64,000 nucleotides of DNA from Metallyticus violacea (GCA_030762175.1 CM060831.1:83180001-83244000); one strand, 5' to 3'. Numbered from the stretch's first letter, positions 21,901 to 34,088 are shown. Notes: generated by a model not told the origin, from the sequence alone. Made by a program: numbers and translations.

Positions 21901-22618
21901 TCTGTCCCAAAGGGCTAAATTCCATTCTCTAAACTCTGTTTTATTACCCTACTCTATCCTATAGTTTTGTATTTAACGAGGTGTGGATATGATTCAAAAC
22001 ATTAATTTAATACGTAATTGTAAATGAGTCACGATTCAAAATAAATGAGTATATTCCTGCATATTCACTGCGCGTCACTTTATGCAGAGAGAAACTTGAC
22101 ATACCACTGGGCAGGGTACATGATGATGTAATGAACAGAAATAACAAAAGAGCATGAAAATTCACCCGTCATGCACCTCTCACGGACACTCTCTCAGACA
22201 CGTGCGTACAAAGTGTACACCAGGCCTATGAGGTGGAGACGGTTCAACCAAGCTGTGAAGCGATTTTCCTCCTTCCCCCTCCCTTCGTAACCACTCAAAA
22301 GAAGCTAATGGCTTAGTTATGTTGCTGTCATCGATGCGATTGTTAAGGAATAAATCCTTCGTCGTAGGGATACTTTAGTTCAAAAGAGATTTAGTGATTT
22401 ATTAGCCAAAATCGAGGGAATGTAGGGATTTCTAGAAAATTGTCATTAAATATTTTGGTAAAAATTATTTTGAGATATTATTTTTATGTTAGCATACAAT
22501 TCTGAATCTTATGTAGCTGTATGCTAAAATTGTTACAATTAAATTACTGCAACTCAAACATAGTTCCATTATTAACTGCCCCACTCCAATTTGCAAAAAT
22601 AGTAGATCGCAGATTGTG
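21901..22618. other. No recognisable feature
   Basis: About 720 bp, AT-rich. No domain, RNA or shared repeat was seen. Confidence 0.4.
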
Positions 22619-22626
22619 TTAATTAC

Positions 22627-22930
22627 TCATTTTTATTTATTTGATTTATTTACGGACGCTCTTTAACATCTCAGGTCATCAGCGTCCCATTCAATTCAGG
22701 ACGTGAAACGGCCGAATTTTTTTTTACTCAGAGGCCTCTTCTTTCAGGCTTGAGGTTCTTTATCGTGCCGTAAATGTACGACATGGGACCCACGGCTTTA
22801 CTTCCCTTCCGAAGGAAGCCATACTTAGGATTTTTACGCACGAAAAAATCTATTGATCCTGCCCGGGTTTGAACCCGCGATCTTGAGTTTAGAAGATATA
22901 TGGTTGCCACTACACCACCAGGTCCGACCA
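22627..22930 (-). mobile_element. SINE B copy 8 with 8-bp target duplication
   Basis: Full minus-strand SINE B including tail tttgatttatttacggacg and head accactacaccaccagg. It is flanked by ttaattac at 22619-22626 and 22931-22938. Confidence 0.9.
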
Positions 22931-22938
22931 TTAATTAC

Positions 22939-23594
22939 CCAGTCACACCATGCCATTACATTTTTTCTTTTGTGCTATGTACCAGGCTAGATCTGGTCAT
23001 TTTGAGAATCTAGTTAGTCTCTATGTAAAAGAATAAGAAGAACAAGAAGAACAAGAAGAACAAGAACAAGAACAAGAAGAACGAGAAGAACAAGAACAAG
23101 CCATGGACAGGTAAAGTCTTTGTTTCCACGCACTATACAGTTCTGTTGCCACGGACCGCTGATAAATGTTTACTCTAAGGATATCTGTAGGACGTAGCAA
23201 CAAAATGGAAAGATAAGTTCTAAATCTGAAAATGGAAAATTTTATTTTCTTTTGAAAGCGCCTATCGTTGCATATTCTGCTAGCTAGTGCTTATTCTAAA
23301 ACCTAATTCAGTAAGATAAATTGTAAACCTTTAAAGAGCCTTTGTTAATTGCTATCTTTTCCTTATTGACGCCAGAAGCAGAATTATTGGAGACTCACCA
23401 TGATTTCAGTGAGTTCGTGTGGAGCGAAAGTATGCCAGCACTCATATGTGCAGGGTGAATAATTGTGATAACTTAAGTGTTCGCTTTGTGGTCGGTATTA
23501 TCAGCAATCGTAGTTATGCACAGAATTTAGTACAAAATATGTTTCAAAACGAGGAGTCTCCTGTCTTCCTTGCCTCTGCTGATGTCAGGATGTT
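22939..23594. other. Spacer with an AAC/AAG simple repeat
   Basis: A purine-rich simple repeat of AAGAAC units lies at 23029-23101. Its complement gives a Cys/Ser-rich minus frame that is not a gene. Nothing else is supported. Confidence 0.45.
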
Positions 23595-24480
23595 GGTTTG
23601 ACGGAGATCAGGCTGTGGTGTGAGCCAACAGACTCGCCGCTTGTGGATAGATGGTGTCCAGTCAAGGATCGGTTAAAATTAATCCATACTCAGTCTTAGG
23701 CAGGTTAGAAAAATTCTTTGAGATAGTAGACGAGGTTCGGAGACAGAATTAAGTCATGTTCTCCAGGAAAGACGAGGTGCCCCGGGCTTCTAATGACAAT
23801 TCAAACAACTCCAATGAGAATAATATAAGTATTTATTGTGTTAAGTTCCAGAGCCACCTACAACCAGCATGGGCTCTGTTAGCAGTATCTCTCGTCTCCT
23901 GCCTTCCTTATTTTAGGAGGCCATTATGTACTATACCCTAGCCTGAAACTATGAGCAGCATTCACATCTAATGTTTTTACAAGTGTTGCCCTCACGCTAG
24001 TTACGCGTGCGCACACACACAACTATGACCATTATGCCACGTGATTATATTACCACGCGTGACTGTAACACCAAGTGTTATTGTACATGTTCAACTATTA
24101 AAACAAACCCTTATACCCTTGTTACATCAGCTTGATTCTGTTTGCACAAGTTTTATGAATATTTTCTAAGAAGTCTTTCAGATTGTGACATGCATACGCG
24201 CGCGACCAATTAGATCACGTATGTCTAATTTATCAAACAGTATTTAAGTTTAATAGGTAATTCTTTCTTTCCTAGAGTCATAAGAAGTCTACTGGTGTTA
24301 AGGAAGGAATTGTTGAGATCTTTCCGGTTGGCGTCACCTCTCAAGGTGCGCACTTGTGTCATGTCCTCTTAATATTCCTTACTGTGCTTACCCTTATTCT
24401 AATTAGGTACAATGTGTTCATTACTCTAGGTATCTTCCACATACTCTCATTACATGTTATGCGGCATTTGATATATACTA
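23595..24480 (+). repeat. Dispersed repeat R1, copy 1 (LTR-like)
   Basis: This segment aligns with 30170-30830 in the same orientation. Shared words include gaattaagtc/gaactaagtc, gaaagacgag, cgggcttctaatga, aagtatttattg, tctcctgcct and actctcatt. Spacing is conserved through several hundred bp although the sequences have diverged. No open frame is shared, and the noncoding character with an AT-rich middle fits solo LTRs of an old LTR retrotransposon. No gag or pol remains lie between the copies. The boundaries are approximate. Confidence 0.45.
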
Positions 24481-24529
24481 TTTCTCATTGCAGACTCCAG
24501 TAAAGATGGTTAGGAAGACAACACGGAAT

Positions 24530-24670
24530 TTCCCTCTAGTTTTCCCCATCAACACTAAATTTCCCTTGAAAAGTCCCTCTAGGTACCCTGTGAATTTAGG
24601 TTAGCGACACTGAATTTTCCTTCGATTTCCCTCATCAACACTTAAGTTTCCCTCCAATTTCTCTTTAGTT
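24530..24670. repeat. Short tandem duplication, about 70-bp unit
   Basis: ttttccccatcaacactaa (about 24540) and tttccctcatcaacactta (about 24625) with similar downstream ttccct-rich sequence indicate a local tandem duplication. Confidence 0.5.
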
Positions 24671-24819
24671 TCTTTCCTCAAAGTTGGTACCATAGATCCC
24701 CCAACGGACGTTTGAAGTTACAGCACTTTGCTCCACTAGGGTTCTAGTGCAGCGTTTACTCTAAATGGCACTAGTGTCGTTTTTCAAGATGACGGTGTTC
24801 GCATTGAAATAATTTAAAT

Positions 24820-25350
24820 TAGTTTTCATCTGTATGTTTTATTTAGTAAATACATACATATTTTATTTATGTACCATAATCTTTTCTGCAACTACATGAA
24901 TGTTTTAATATTTACATATATGTCTGCAATGAAGTGGAACAAAGTGTTGAATAAAAATTACAGTACGTACACGATATCATACAGTGTTTAATTTATCTAC
25001 AATAAAGTGAAAAGCAAGTTTTTGTCATTATTAGCGCGTGCTGCAGGATATGCTATATATATTTTTTTTTTTCAAATGCATAATGTTATATTCAACAAGC
25101 ACATTCATGTTACAAAGTAGTGTTATATATTAGAAAATTAAATATTTTCCGTTGTCTTTTTATGTATATCTTACAATGCATTTTTATTTGCTAGTTCATA
25201 CATGTTTTATTCAGTAAATACATGTTTTTTATTCATGTGGTATAACAGTGTTTTTGGAAGTACATATATGTTTTAATATTCTTCATACATACATGTCTAC
25301 ATCGAAGTTGAACATAGTGTCACATAAATTACAGTACTTTCATGATGTCA
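24820..25350. repeat. Direct duplication, about 160-bp units 365 bp apart
   Basis: 24820-24985 and 25185-25350 share an ordered series of words (tgttttattyagtaaatacat, acatatatg, gttttaatatt, aattacagta) and end in a similar way (cacgatatcat/catgatgtca). The material is noncoding and AT-rich. This is a local segmental duplication with divergence. Confidence 0.6.
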
Positions 25351-28010
25351 ATGATAGTTTAGCTGGTATGCAACTCCCTGCTCTCTGGTTCTAAGTTCTT
25401 GTGTCATAACAAACTTCGTGATACATTGTTATGAACTAGTAATTGCCGCCTTCTTCGGTTTGTAAGTCTATAAGATAGACTTGACAGCGTCTGTTCAGCT
25501 GAGAATGTAAAATAAGCTTAGAAAATAATCATATAATTAATCACTTCCTTAGTGATGTTTGCGACTTTCTTGAAGTTTCGGATCTCAGTATATCGCGATC
25601 ACCATTATTGACAATTACAAGAGCGACTGCTATTTCGTCTTTTTCAAGCTGTATTTAATCTCATCTTTATTTTGGAAGGTTTTGTAAAGGGGTGGGGAAG
25701 GAAGGGGATTCTACATTGGTTGTTTGAATTGGACTGATGGACGGTGACTTTTTGATTGAATATTTAGAAGGATTTACTATGGGTTTATTAGCGAAGCGGG
25801 CCGATGTTAGCTAAGCCGGTTGTCTTGGAGTTCCTTCCTGTCGTTCCCCCGTTCGTAGATCTTGTCTGTAGATAACTGCCTCGGCTAATTTCCGATTCCA
25901 ATCGGTCGTGCTGTTCTCCTCGCGGAAGTTTTTGAGTTTTCCTTGATTCGAGATCGAGGGGCGGAAAGGATCGTATGGATGGGCTAAATGACAAGTATTT
26001 ATGTTATTTATTTTCAAAATCGATTTATTAAAGTGTTTTACGATTAATACTGTCACACCGTGAGCCTTTCAGATATAGAATGCCTTAGAATTTTATTAAG
26101 TTTGGGATTTTATAATAGACCAATCCTCTACCGAATAATTATTCATTTCACGCCGAACTTTAAGATGCAACTCACCACATGGCAACTCAGCGACAACTAA
26201 CTTGAAGTCTCTCCCGCGGAATCTGAAAACTAACTAACCGAAGCGCCCCGAAAAAATGAACTCTTTATACGAATTTTGAACGTCAATAGTTTGGACACCA
26301 CGCTGCTGTTTGACTTTAACTTCCAGGAACTTCTAGCGGCTTTATCTTAAATCTAGACACGTCATTGACTAAAAAGATCTTCGATAGAAGTTTCTGGAAT
26401 AATTTTGTCGGTCCTGTCTTCTAACTGACTCTAAAATTTAAACGCATCGATGCTTCTAGAAAATCCGTATGAATGGTCATTAACTTTCCCTAACATATCT
26501 CGCTCTTCGTCTTGAAAACAGCATTGACGTAACAGGGTTTCTATTCATGGGAGTTTAATTTTTAAAGTCTCCCTAAAATGAACGCATCCCCTTTTTATTT
26601 GTTCCAACAAACGCTGTCCCTTTAAAAATCACACAATGCAGGGTTCTGATACAATATACAAAGGATAACCTTGCAAGAGGCTCCAGGCTGAACGGAAGGC
26701 GTATGGCGTTACAGAATGGCCCAAACAATTTCCTTTATAGATTTCATACCTAATGAAGTCGTTGGTATTATTTACACTTAGTATACCAGTTTCTTTATTT
26801 CCTATTACATACATATACTTGTTCAAGAAAATTGTTAATATCAGTGAATATAATTAGTTGAAGTTAGATACCCCGCTTCAATTTCTGTACTCCGCAAACC
26901 TGCTTAGTCTTCTGTACTGAAGATGGGTCTTCTTTACAACAGCTTGGGCTTCAGAATCTTCATGTGAAAGCGCTGCATGTTGTCACATACCAGTTTGGAG
27001 TAAAAATAATTAAAATATTTTACAATAAGTTTTCATTAGCGAAAGCAAAAGCAATTTCTTCAGGTATTCGTAACATCAGCAAAGTAGGACTAAGTTACCG
27101 TGATTTGGAACTGTAACACAAACTCTCTCTCTCTCTGAGAAGAAATATTAACGTCAGAACACTCTCAAGCCACTTTCGTGCATGACCGACGTTGGTTACG
27201 AGATAGGTAGCAGCAACTGGAATGATGTCATAATTGTTGCGTAAGATAAATAGATCGTGTGGTCTCTTCTGAGTCTTCGCTGCTTTCTCTAAACGACTCG
27301 TTGGGTCGGAGGGTTGCGGCGATAGACGAGCTCCAAGCCAGGGACACCAAAATGCGTCTGCCACATTCTCCAATGGGAATCATTATTATTGTTAACTGTC
27401 CTGACTAAGTCTAAACTACTATGTCAGGATCAAGCAATAAATATTTTGTAATAAAAACTCTTATGTTTGACTCAAGCGCTTCTTTTTATTTAGGCCCTTA
27501 TTTCACCTTCCTTTGAGGAGCCTGACAACATTTATCCTCCGTCAACACATTAAAATGTAAATCTTTTTTGTTAATAACGCTGTTTAGTAATGCTTGAATA
27601 AATGATTTCTTTTGTTCTCTTTCTGAACTGCCTGCCATCAGCTACCTGAACACGAAATGTAAAACTTATCAACTACTAAACAAAAATATAAACTCTCACA
27701 AATGTTACCAAGAATGCTTACATAAACATTCATTATATAATTATAAGTTATGACTTTCATATATATAAATGAAAAATATAAATAAAATAACACCATTAAC
27801 AATGCAACAAATTAACAGTAATAATAAAAGTAGATAAGGATAAAACACTTAGATAAAGTCACACTTGAAATTGCTATATTTCGAACTACTGCGAGTTCTT
27901 CAATGGCAAGAAGCTAGACAAGTGAAAGTGATAAAAGTAAATATTGTGTATCGAAGGTAACGTTATGCATGGAAACAGATGAAACTAGAAATGAGAGTGT
28001 GGGAAGAAAA
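25351..28010. other. Long stretch without a recognised feature
   Basis: About 2.65 kb. Minus-strand frames at 25788-26056 (two overlapping, 68 and 81 codons) and 27095-27373 (92 codons) lie in GC-richer patches, but I recognise none. I saw no convincing splice-flanked exon, tRNA or repeat shared with the window. Exons of a host gene could be hidden here and be too short to recognise. Confidence 0.4.
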
Positions 28011-28690
28011 AAATTAATATGTAAGATTTAAACCAGGTGGTATACGCGCTTTATGTAAAAATATAGCTGCCATTTCTCTATCTCTGAGTAAACTTTCACA
28101 GCATTGTGTAGGTAAAGCATCAATAAGAGTTAGACTAAAAGCATCATCAAAATCCTTACAGTGAGATAAGGCATGTTGGGCAACCGGCAAGTGAGACTTG
28201 GTTTTAACAGAACGTCTATGATTGTTCATACATAGCGAAACAACAGTAGAAGCTAAACCAATATAAAATGTTTTACAAAGCTTACAAGATAACATATATA
28301 CGACGTTCTTGGAAGAACAGGTAGCAAATGAAGAAATGTTGAATTCCTTGGATAAATTAGGGCTATAGAATGATTTGCACGGCATAATTAGTGCACAGGT
28401 TTTACATTTAGGACGTTGGCAAGGATACGAGCCAGCAAAGGGACGTGGTAAATTCGGAGAGGATAGGTTACGGCGAAATATTCTTTTAAGGTTAGGGGGT
28501 GTTCTGAAAGTAAGGCGGGGTACAATTTTAGAAAAATCATTTAAAGATGGATGCATTAACAAATGTCGTGACATTCTTTCAAAATAGTTCTGATGCTTTC
28601 AATTCCAGGCACGTAAGTAGCAAAAAGGTTAATGAAGTTCTTATTAGAAGTTTTAGGTTTGGATTGAAAAGTTTTGTGTGCTGGGAATAT
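28011..28690 (-). mobile_element. Penelope-like element fragment: GIY-YIG endonuclease
   Basis: The minus frame at 28014-28574 (186 codons) looks like the C-terminal part of a Penelope-like retroelement protein. In order: a linker with RLTFRTPPNLKRIFRR, a Cys cluster CQRPKCKTC, then the GIY-YIG domain with SKNVVYMLSCKLCKTFYIG and a following HRRS, and PVAQHALSHCKDF. Upstream in another frame, 28590-28690 adds FINLFATYVPGIESIRTILK, which fits the end of the linker after the reverse transcriptase. The reverse transcriptase is absent, so the copy is 5'-truncated. In the domain the usual Gly-Glu-Thr after YIG is GLAST and the catalytic Arg position is altered, so activity is doubtful. In Penelope elements this endonuclease nicks the target. 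Confidence 0.8.
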
Positions 28691-28745
28691 ACTTTAAAAG
28701 AGAGGAAGGATAATTTTGGTATTGGAACTTTTGAGCTAAGTTTTT

Positions 28746-28780
28746 AATATACTACTGCTACTGCTACTACTACTACTCCT
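28746..28780. repeat. (CTA)n microsatellite, left part
   Basis: actactgctactgctac and further CTA units lie immediately before SINE A copy 6; similar units resume after the SINE. Confidence 0.85.
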
Positions 28781-29062
28781 ACACCGCCACGGGTGGCCGA
28801 GGTGGTTAAGGCGCGGACTCGTGAGCGGGAGGTATGGGGTTCGAATCTCGCCAGGACCGTCTTCCCTGACTGAGTTTTTTTTTTCAGGTTTTCCTCAGTC
28901 CTCATAACTGGCAAATGCCGGGAAGGTACCTTAAAATTAGGCCTAAAACGTTTCCTTCCTTAAAAAAAAATCCTTACCAATATATCATTTCATCTCATGT
29001 ATCATCAGTGTTCACCGCCTTTGGTGCCTCATTAGTAAAAACGGGCATTAAACAACATTAAA
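28781..29062 (+). mobile_element. SINE A copy 6 inserted in a trinucleotide repeat
   Basis: A complete plus-strand SINE A, with the best-preserved head in the window. The body and tail (acgggcattaaac) are intact. CTA/ACT repeats on both sides suggest insertion into an existing microsatellite, later expanded on the 3' side. Confidence 0.92.
28794..28849 (+). promoter_or_regulatory. Internal RNA polymerase III promoter (A and B boxes) of SINE A copy 6
   Basis: A-box-like tggccgaggtggttaaggc at 28794-28812 and B-box-like ggttcgaatctc at 28838-28849 match the tRNA gene internal promoter in sequence and spacing. They are derived from a leucine/serine-type tRNA. There is no aminoacyl stem pairing, so this is a SINE promoter and not a tRNA gene. 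Confidence 0.7.
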
Positions 29063-29184
29063 AAGTTATTACTACTACTATTAATATTACTACTACTAAT
29101 ATTACTACTACTATTACTACTATTATTACTAGTACTACCACTACTATTACTACTACTATTACTACTACCACTACTATTACTAAT

Positions 29185-29272
<88 letters not shown>

Positions 29273-29283
29273 GTGATAATAAT
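29063..29283. repeat. (ACT)n/(AAT)n microsatellite, about 210 bp
   Basis: Mixed ACT, ATT and AAT trinucleotides follow the tail of SINE A copy 6. They give Ser/Asn/Ile or Val/Leu repeat frames that are not genes. Confidence 0.96.
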
Positions 29284-29581
29284 AACATACTTTATTTCCA
29301 CACCTATTTGTTTTAACTTTGAACACAACATTTAAAAGGCAGTGGTAAAATGTCATGTTTAGCCTATATGCAGCCTTATTCTGGTGTTCTTTGTAGAACA
29401 TGTTTCCTTCTGTCGATAGTGTAAGAGAACCCTTTTACTCTTTCTCTTTAAGAATATGAAGCATCAATTTCTTGACTTTATTTTTAATTGATGTGGTAAT
29501 TCAATACTCATTGTTGTTGTCTATCATTATAACGTTTAAATTTGTAAACAGAGCATAATATGTACTGTATACATTAAAAGA

Positions 29582-30121
29582 ACACCTGGTCTAGTGGTTA
29601 GCGTTGTTGAATGCTGTTCGGGAGGCCCAGGTTCGGTTCTCGTTGCCTACTTGGAAATTTTTCTGTGTTAGGGAGGTCTATAACGGTGTCCACCCGGCCT
29701 CGTGAGGACAATTGGTACCATTACAGTGATTTACATGCTCGTATCAACTTATATTTACAAAAGGTGGCAAGCGTAAGCCGTCAGGCCGTAGCGAGCAGCA
29801 GCAAACCACTGAATCCACCGATTTCTAGGATTTATCCAAGTGTAGCGTTAGATTAATGTATATACATGAATTAATTGCGAATTCCAATAATAGCAGATTT
29901 GCCACCGTTAAAATATTTTACCCGCGTAACAAACCCCTATCAATTTACATTTAAAAGTTACGAAGGACAACGTATAAGCTACATTGTGTTGAACAAGAAA
30001 ATAATACAAGCAACACTTGCACTATGGCCTCAACAATAGTTCGGCTATCTCCGCTGTAGCTCGGGCAGCAGCAAATTGCTCTAGCAGCACGTGATCTCAG
30101 CCCTGCGTATAAAGTCAAGTC
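29582..30121 (+). mobile_element. tRNA-headed repeat C (SINE-like), related to the foldback element
   Basis: The left end is tRNA-like: A-box-like tggtctagtggttagcg at about 29590, B-box-like ggttcggttctc at about 29631-29642. From about 29733 to 30121 it matches the right half of the foldback element at 20297-20925, in order: gtgatttacatgc, aattaattgcgaattcc, agatttgccaccg, tctccgctgt, agcagcaa, and the end gtcaagt. The left inverted repeat of that element is absent. It is probably a third SINE family, with the foldback element an inverted derivative. The boundaries are approximate. Confidence 0.55.
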
Positions 30122-30169
30122 TTACTGCTGTAGCGCTCGCCGCTGCCACCAGATGTTATCTTAAAGGAT

Positions 30170-30830
30170 GTGATGTTTTTCCTCTATTGAGTGCTACAGT
30201 AATTCCCTGCTTGTCCTATGGTGGCTTAAGACAAGAGAGAACGAAAGTGTAGATAATAGATGGATTCGGGGACAAGAACTAAGTCCTCCTCTAGGAAAGA
30301 CGAGTTACTCCGGGCTTCTAATGAATAACTCAATCAACTCCCTTGTAGAAAAGTATTTATTGAAAAGAAAGCTTAATACAGTGCTCTACCAACAGTCTCC
30401 TTGGTCGAGTCCCATCTCTCTCCTGCCTTAGCAAGTTACAGGCCTTTTTATACAATCTAATGTTTACACAAATGCTTCTGCGTACTGCACATGGTGATCG
30501 TCAGCCCGACTACGCCTAATAACTTATCTTATATAAGTGGCCTCTAATTTACTGTGCGTGTTAATCTTAAGGCAAGCCTTCCTTTCTAGCTAAGTTTGTG
30601 TTTTCACAAGTGTGAAAGACATTGTCCAGGAGATCTGTTTACGCATGTGTGGCCGTCGCACGGGTTGTGCCTGCGTCACGTCACCTTGTCTGACAACTAT
30701 AGAGGAGGTTCTTACGGTCCTAATATACAGCATGTTCCTTATTTTACAGCTTGACATTCATACTCTCATTGCATTCTTATTACACTCTCAATTCTCATTA
30801 CACTGCTTAGAGATTTGTTTTTTACTATTC
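30170..30830 (+). repeat. Dispersed repeat R1, copy 2 (LTR-like)
   Basis: Second copy of the repeat described at 23595-24480, same orientation, diverged. It begins near the end of repeat C and ends near attctcattacactgc. Confidence 0.45.
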
Positions 30831-32339
30831 CTCCTCTAGTGGCTTGCCCTATTATGCAAAACTCTCTAAAATCACCAACTAATTTGCTTTCAGAACAACA
30901 TGTATGTGAAATTCCCATTTTCTACCATTAACATCTGTGCTTTTTGCAGCAATGAAAAAATATTAAAAAAACACACTTATGGGGTTTCCATGAGAGAAAA
31001 AATGAACTGTTAACTTAGGTATTACTTAAATAATACTGAATTAGGTAAAGTCATACATAACGTTACTTTAGACTCCTCAGTTCTTGTATTCTCTAGACAT
31101 GTATACCCAGTGAATCATCTAAATTAATTATCTTCGGGGTTAATTATGAAATGACATATGCAATTGACACTATTTTTGTCAACATAGAGAGACTTACAAA
31201 TGTACCTAAAACAGAGTTTGTAACAATGATGAGAAAGCGTTTGTCTTCCTAGTTTTATGTTTTTAAATGGAACAAAGCCATTGACATGGTTACTATTTTT
31301 TAGTATACACTGCTACCAAGAAATTTTGTTAGAATTTGGACATTGATGCCTTATTTAAAAAAAAATCGTTAGGTGATAATATGAGTATTAGGAGGCATAC
31401 TGAAAGCTCAATCCACAGGATCGAAAAGACTAGTTTGCTCAACACAACAATGAAATTTGCAAACATATTTGTTAAAGTTATTACAACGATTTAAAACTTA
31501 CGCTTCATTTTGGAATAATTCTAATAAATTGAACACTTAATAATATACATAAAATTTTCCCAATGTGATAGAAATACAGCTGGTATCAATTAGTGATCTC
31601 TAGATACATCTTTAAAACCTGGGTCACTGCGTCAGATAACGAGTGCATGCTTGCCTAACAAATTTGGTAACATGGTTGAGGTGTGAAGTTTTCTAAAACA
31701 CAAACCAACTAACGATAGCGCCTCTCCTAAAGAAGTCAGTTCCATGACGCCAACCCAATTCCTCTTTGGCAGGGCAGTGGGTTTAGGAAGAAAGGATAAC
31801 ATCACTATCCCATGACGATCAATACGTCCAGACATGAATAATGGCCATTAAAAAGGAGAGGAAGTCTGCAAAACATAGCGTATGGGAATGAGCGCATTCC
31901 GGGCAGGAAGGTGGCGTGCTAGTAGCGACACAACACTAAGAAAATAAAAGTAGATAACTTTAGAACCACAATTACATTTTTACATCATCCTAGTGAAAAG
32001 AGTTGTTGAAATATTGTGTCAATTCATGAAACAGAGTCCTGTCTGCTTCATTTGACTGTCACTGCTACAGCATGTATTGTATATTACTGTCTATCTCGGC
32101 CAAATAAAAGGTGAACGATCCTTCACGCAACGTGTTTCGTGGCAAGGCTGGCTGCTGTGTCGGCGGTGCGGGTGACAGGAAGTCCGCAGTAAATATAGTT
32201 CGGTTTGTCGGTAAGTTATTTCTAACATAAATACTTAAATTACTCACGAATATTAAGCAAGGAGATGCTGGGACTATTTCCCGTCGTTGTTCAAGCTTTT
32301 CTGACACCTGCTTAGGAAATTGCTCTGTAGTTCCCTCTG
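30831..32339. other. AT-rich sequence, nothing supported
   Basis: About 1.5 kb. Minus frames at 31632-31835 and 32065-32376 are not recognised; the second may be noise downstream of the transposase fragment at 32360. Confidence 0.4.
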
Positions 32340-32359
32340 AGAAATGGCAGCAATTTCTT

Positions 32360-32614
32360 CTATGAATACTGTACATGCTTGTCTGTGTTTACTGCCAAAA
32401 ACACTTCCCGTTTCACGAAATTTGTTTTTAGTCTATGAATCGAACTCCGATTGGGAACGTGAACATCAGGAACTTTCTCTTGAAATAATCTCCTTACAGC
32501 ACGCGCTGATTCTGTACGCACGTATGAATCATACATGAATAGTCTTTTGGGAATAGAATACTTGTATTGCCCAATTTCACTTGATACAGTTTCACTGATT
32601 GCGTCATCTAACAA
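32360..32614 (-). pseudogene. Tc1/mariner-type transposase, N-terminal fragment
   Basis: The minus frame contains KRLFMYDSYVRTESARAV followed by RLFQEKVPDVHVPNRSSIH, the helix-turn-helix start (DUF4817-like) of a widespread insect Tc1/mariner-superfamily transposase. It breaks down after about 60 residues. The C-terminal remnant at 32690-33350 lies upstream on the same strand, so the two come from different copies or a rearranged one. Confidence 0.65.
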
Positions 32615-32689
32615 ACACGTGCTGCGGTTGCGTCAAACATTGCTCATCCAGTATTTACGTTTTTGTTCAAAATAATAGCCATTGGCTAC

Positions 32690-33350
32690 AACAAAAACTT
32701 CCAGTCTATCATGCAAATATTTTGCACATGATGTAACCGTTCAGAAGAAATTTCAGCACAGGCTATTCCGACAAAGCGTTTCATGCTTTCTGCTATAGTG
32801 AGTATATTATTCTAGACATCATCTTTTAACTCTCTTTGCGGAAAATATTTATTAGTGTCCAATTTGGGGAATATTTCGACCAGCTGTTTTCTCAAAGCAA
32901 CATTTGATCAAGACCAGCGCATTACGTCTTGCACCAAAAGTTGGGCAACCATCATGCTGGTACCATGTGCTCCTCCGAGTCTACAACGGAATGTCCTCAA
33001 ACTTCGGTTCGTATGTTAGCTAGATGACATTGTTGAAATTCAGCGAGCCTTCTATGAAAAAGCGTCCTATTACAAGTTTACATACCATGAACGTTGACGT
33101 TCCATCTGACGAAGTCAATGGGGATTGTTTACTGACCAATAAAGCATGTTTCTAAGATTGGTTGAGCCATGATTTGTAAACGTCCTTTTGTCAGTGAATA
33201 AAATACACGAAAAATTCGTCAGAAATTGTTTTAAGCAGCTCGAAATTTCCTCAGATCCTTTGCTGGCAGTTGATTGTTTGGAGAGAAATATTACATCAGC
33301 ATTGCTATCACTGTTATGAACATCTTATGAAGACAGAATGCAAAATCTGC
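32690..33350 (-). pseudogene. Tc1/mariner-type transposase, catalytic-half remnant
   Basis: Decayed minus-strand frames spell the catalytic region of the same broad family. In order: a FTNHG-like block with LRNMLYWSVNNP (about 33110-33170), GRFFIEGSLNF (about 33055), TRRSTWYQHDGCP (about 32950-32985, second Asp), and AESMKRFVGIACAE near 32790, the usual C-terminal motif. Many frameshifts; inactive. No terminal repeats were identified. Confidence 0.6.
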
Positions 33351-34088
33351 TGACAGTTTTGCTGTGGGTAACGTTTATTGAAGATCAAACGTGAACACAA
33401 GATGATTTTCATTGCTATTTGTAGCAGTGGTATTTTTTATGGTGGTAAATCTTTGTCCAAAGAGTTTTTCTGATATAGGACACATTCTCGGAGTATGTCC
33501 TGTTTTATATCCTCATCAATACTAGCTTGTAATTTTACATGCGTGAATTAACAGAGTTTACTACATGTATAAGTTTTTGGTGATTTAAAGCCAATACCAA
33601 AATTATCGGTGAAAATTGTCCTTATCACTAGATACCGAAAGCATATTTTTGCCCTTACAAAATAAATTCCTATAATGTTCATAGCAACCAGCCATGAAAT
33701 TTTGCCAAGATTGTCTTTCCGACCATAATGCCTCTATACGAAAGATAGCATATTAATGTGCCCAAGGATTGCTGAAGCTGTCATTGATTTTTTTGCAGGG
33801 GATGATAACTACGAAATGTCTCTGAGAATTGTAGGAAGAAATAAGTATCATTATTAATGCTATTTGAAAGTGATAAATAACTGTTATTTTCATGAGACTT
33901 TTCTACTTCTACTAATTAAAAGCTAAATGTTAGCGTTTAAAGTGAAAACTTTTGATTTTTAAAAATATTTTATTAATTTTTATATCTATTTACTAATAAA
34001 TTAAAAACTGTAGTGAACGGTTGGTTATATCTGGCAAGTTTTCTGTTTTCTCGTCTATTAGTAGGGGAGAAAACACCTGTATCATTTA
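33351..34088. other. No recognisable feature
   Basis: About 740 bp, AT-rich. The first part may continue the transposase remnant to its N-terminal side, without a clear motif. Confidence 0.35.

Noticed and set aside
23029..23101. CRISPR-like or minisatellite array
   Set aside because: The units are short AAGAAC-type simple sequence without spacers; this is a eukaryotic microsatellite.
28794..28870. tRNA gene at the start of SINE A copy 6
   Set aside because: The A and B boxes are good, but the acceptor stem does not pair and the same sequence heads nine SINE copies.
29032..29331. Ser/Asn-rich and Val/Leu-rich minus frames
   Set aside because: They translate the ACT/AAT microsatellite.
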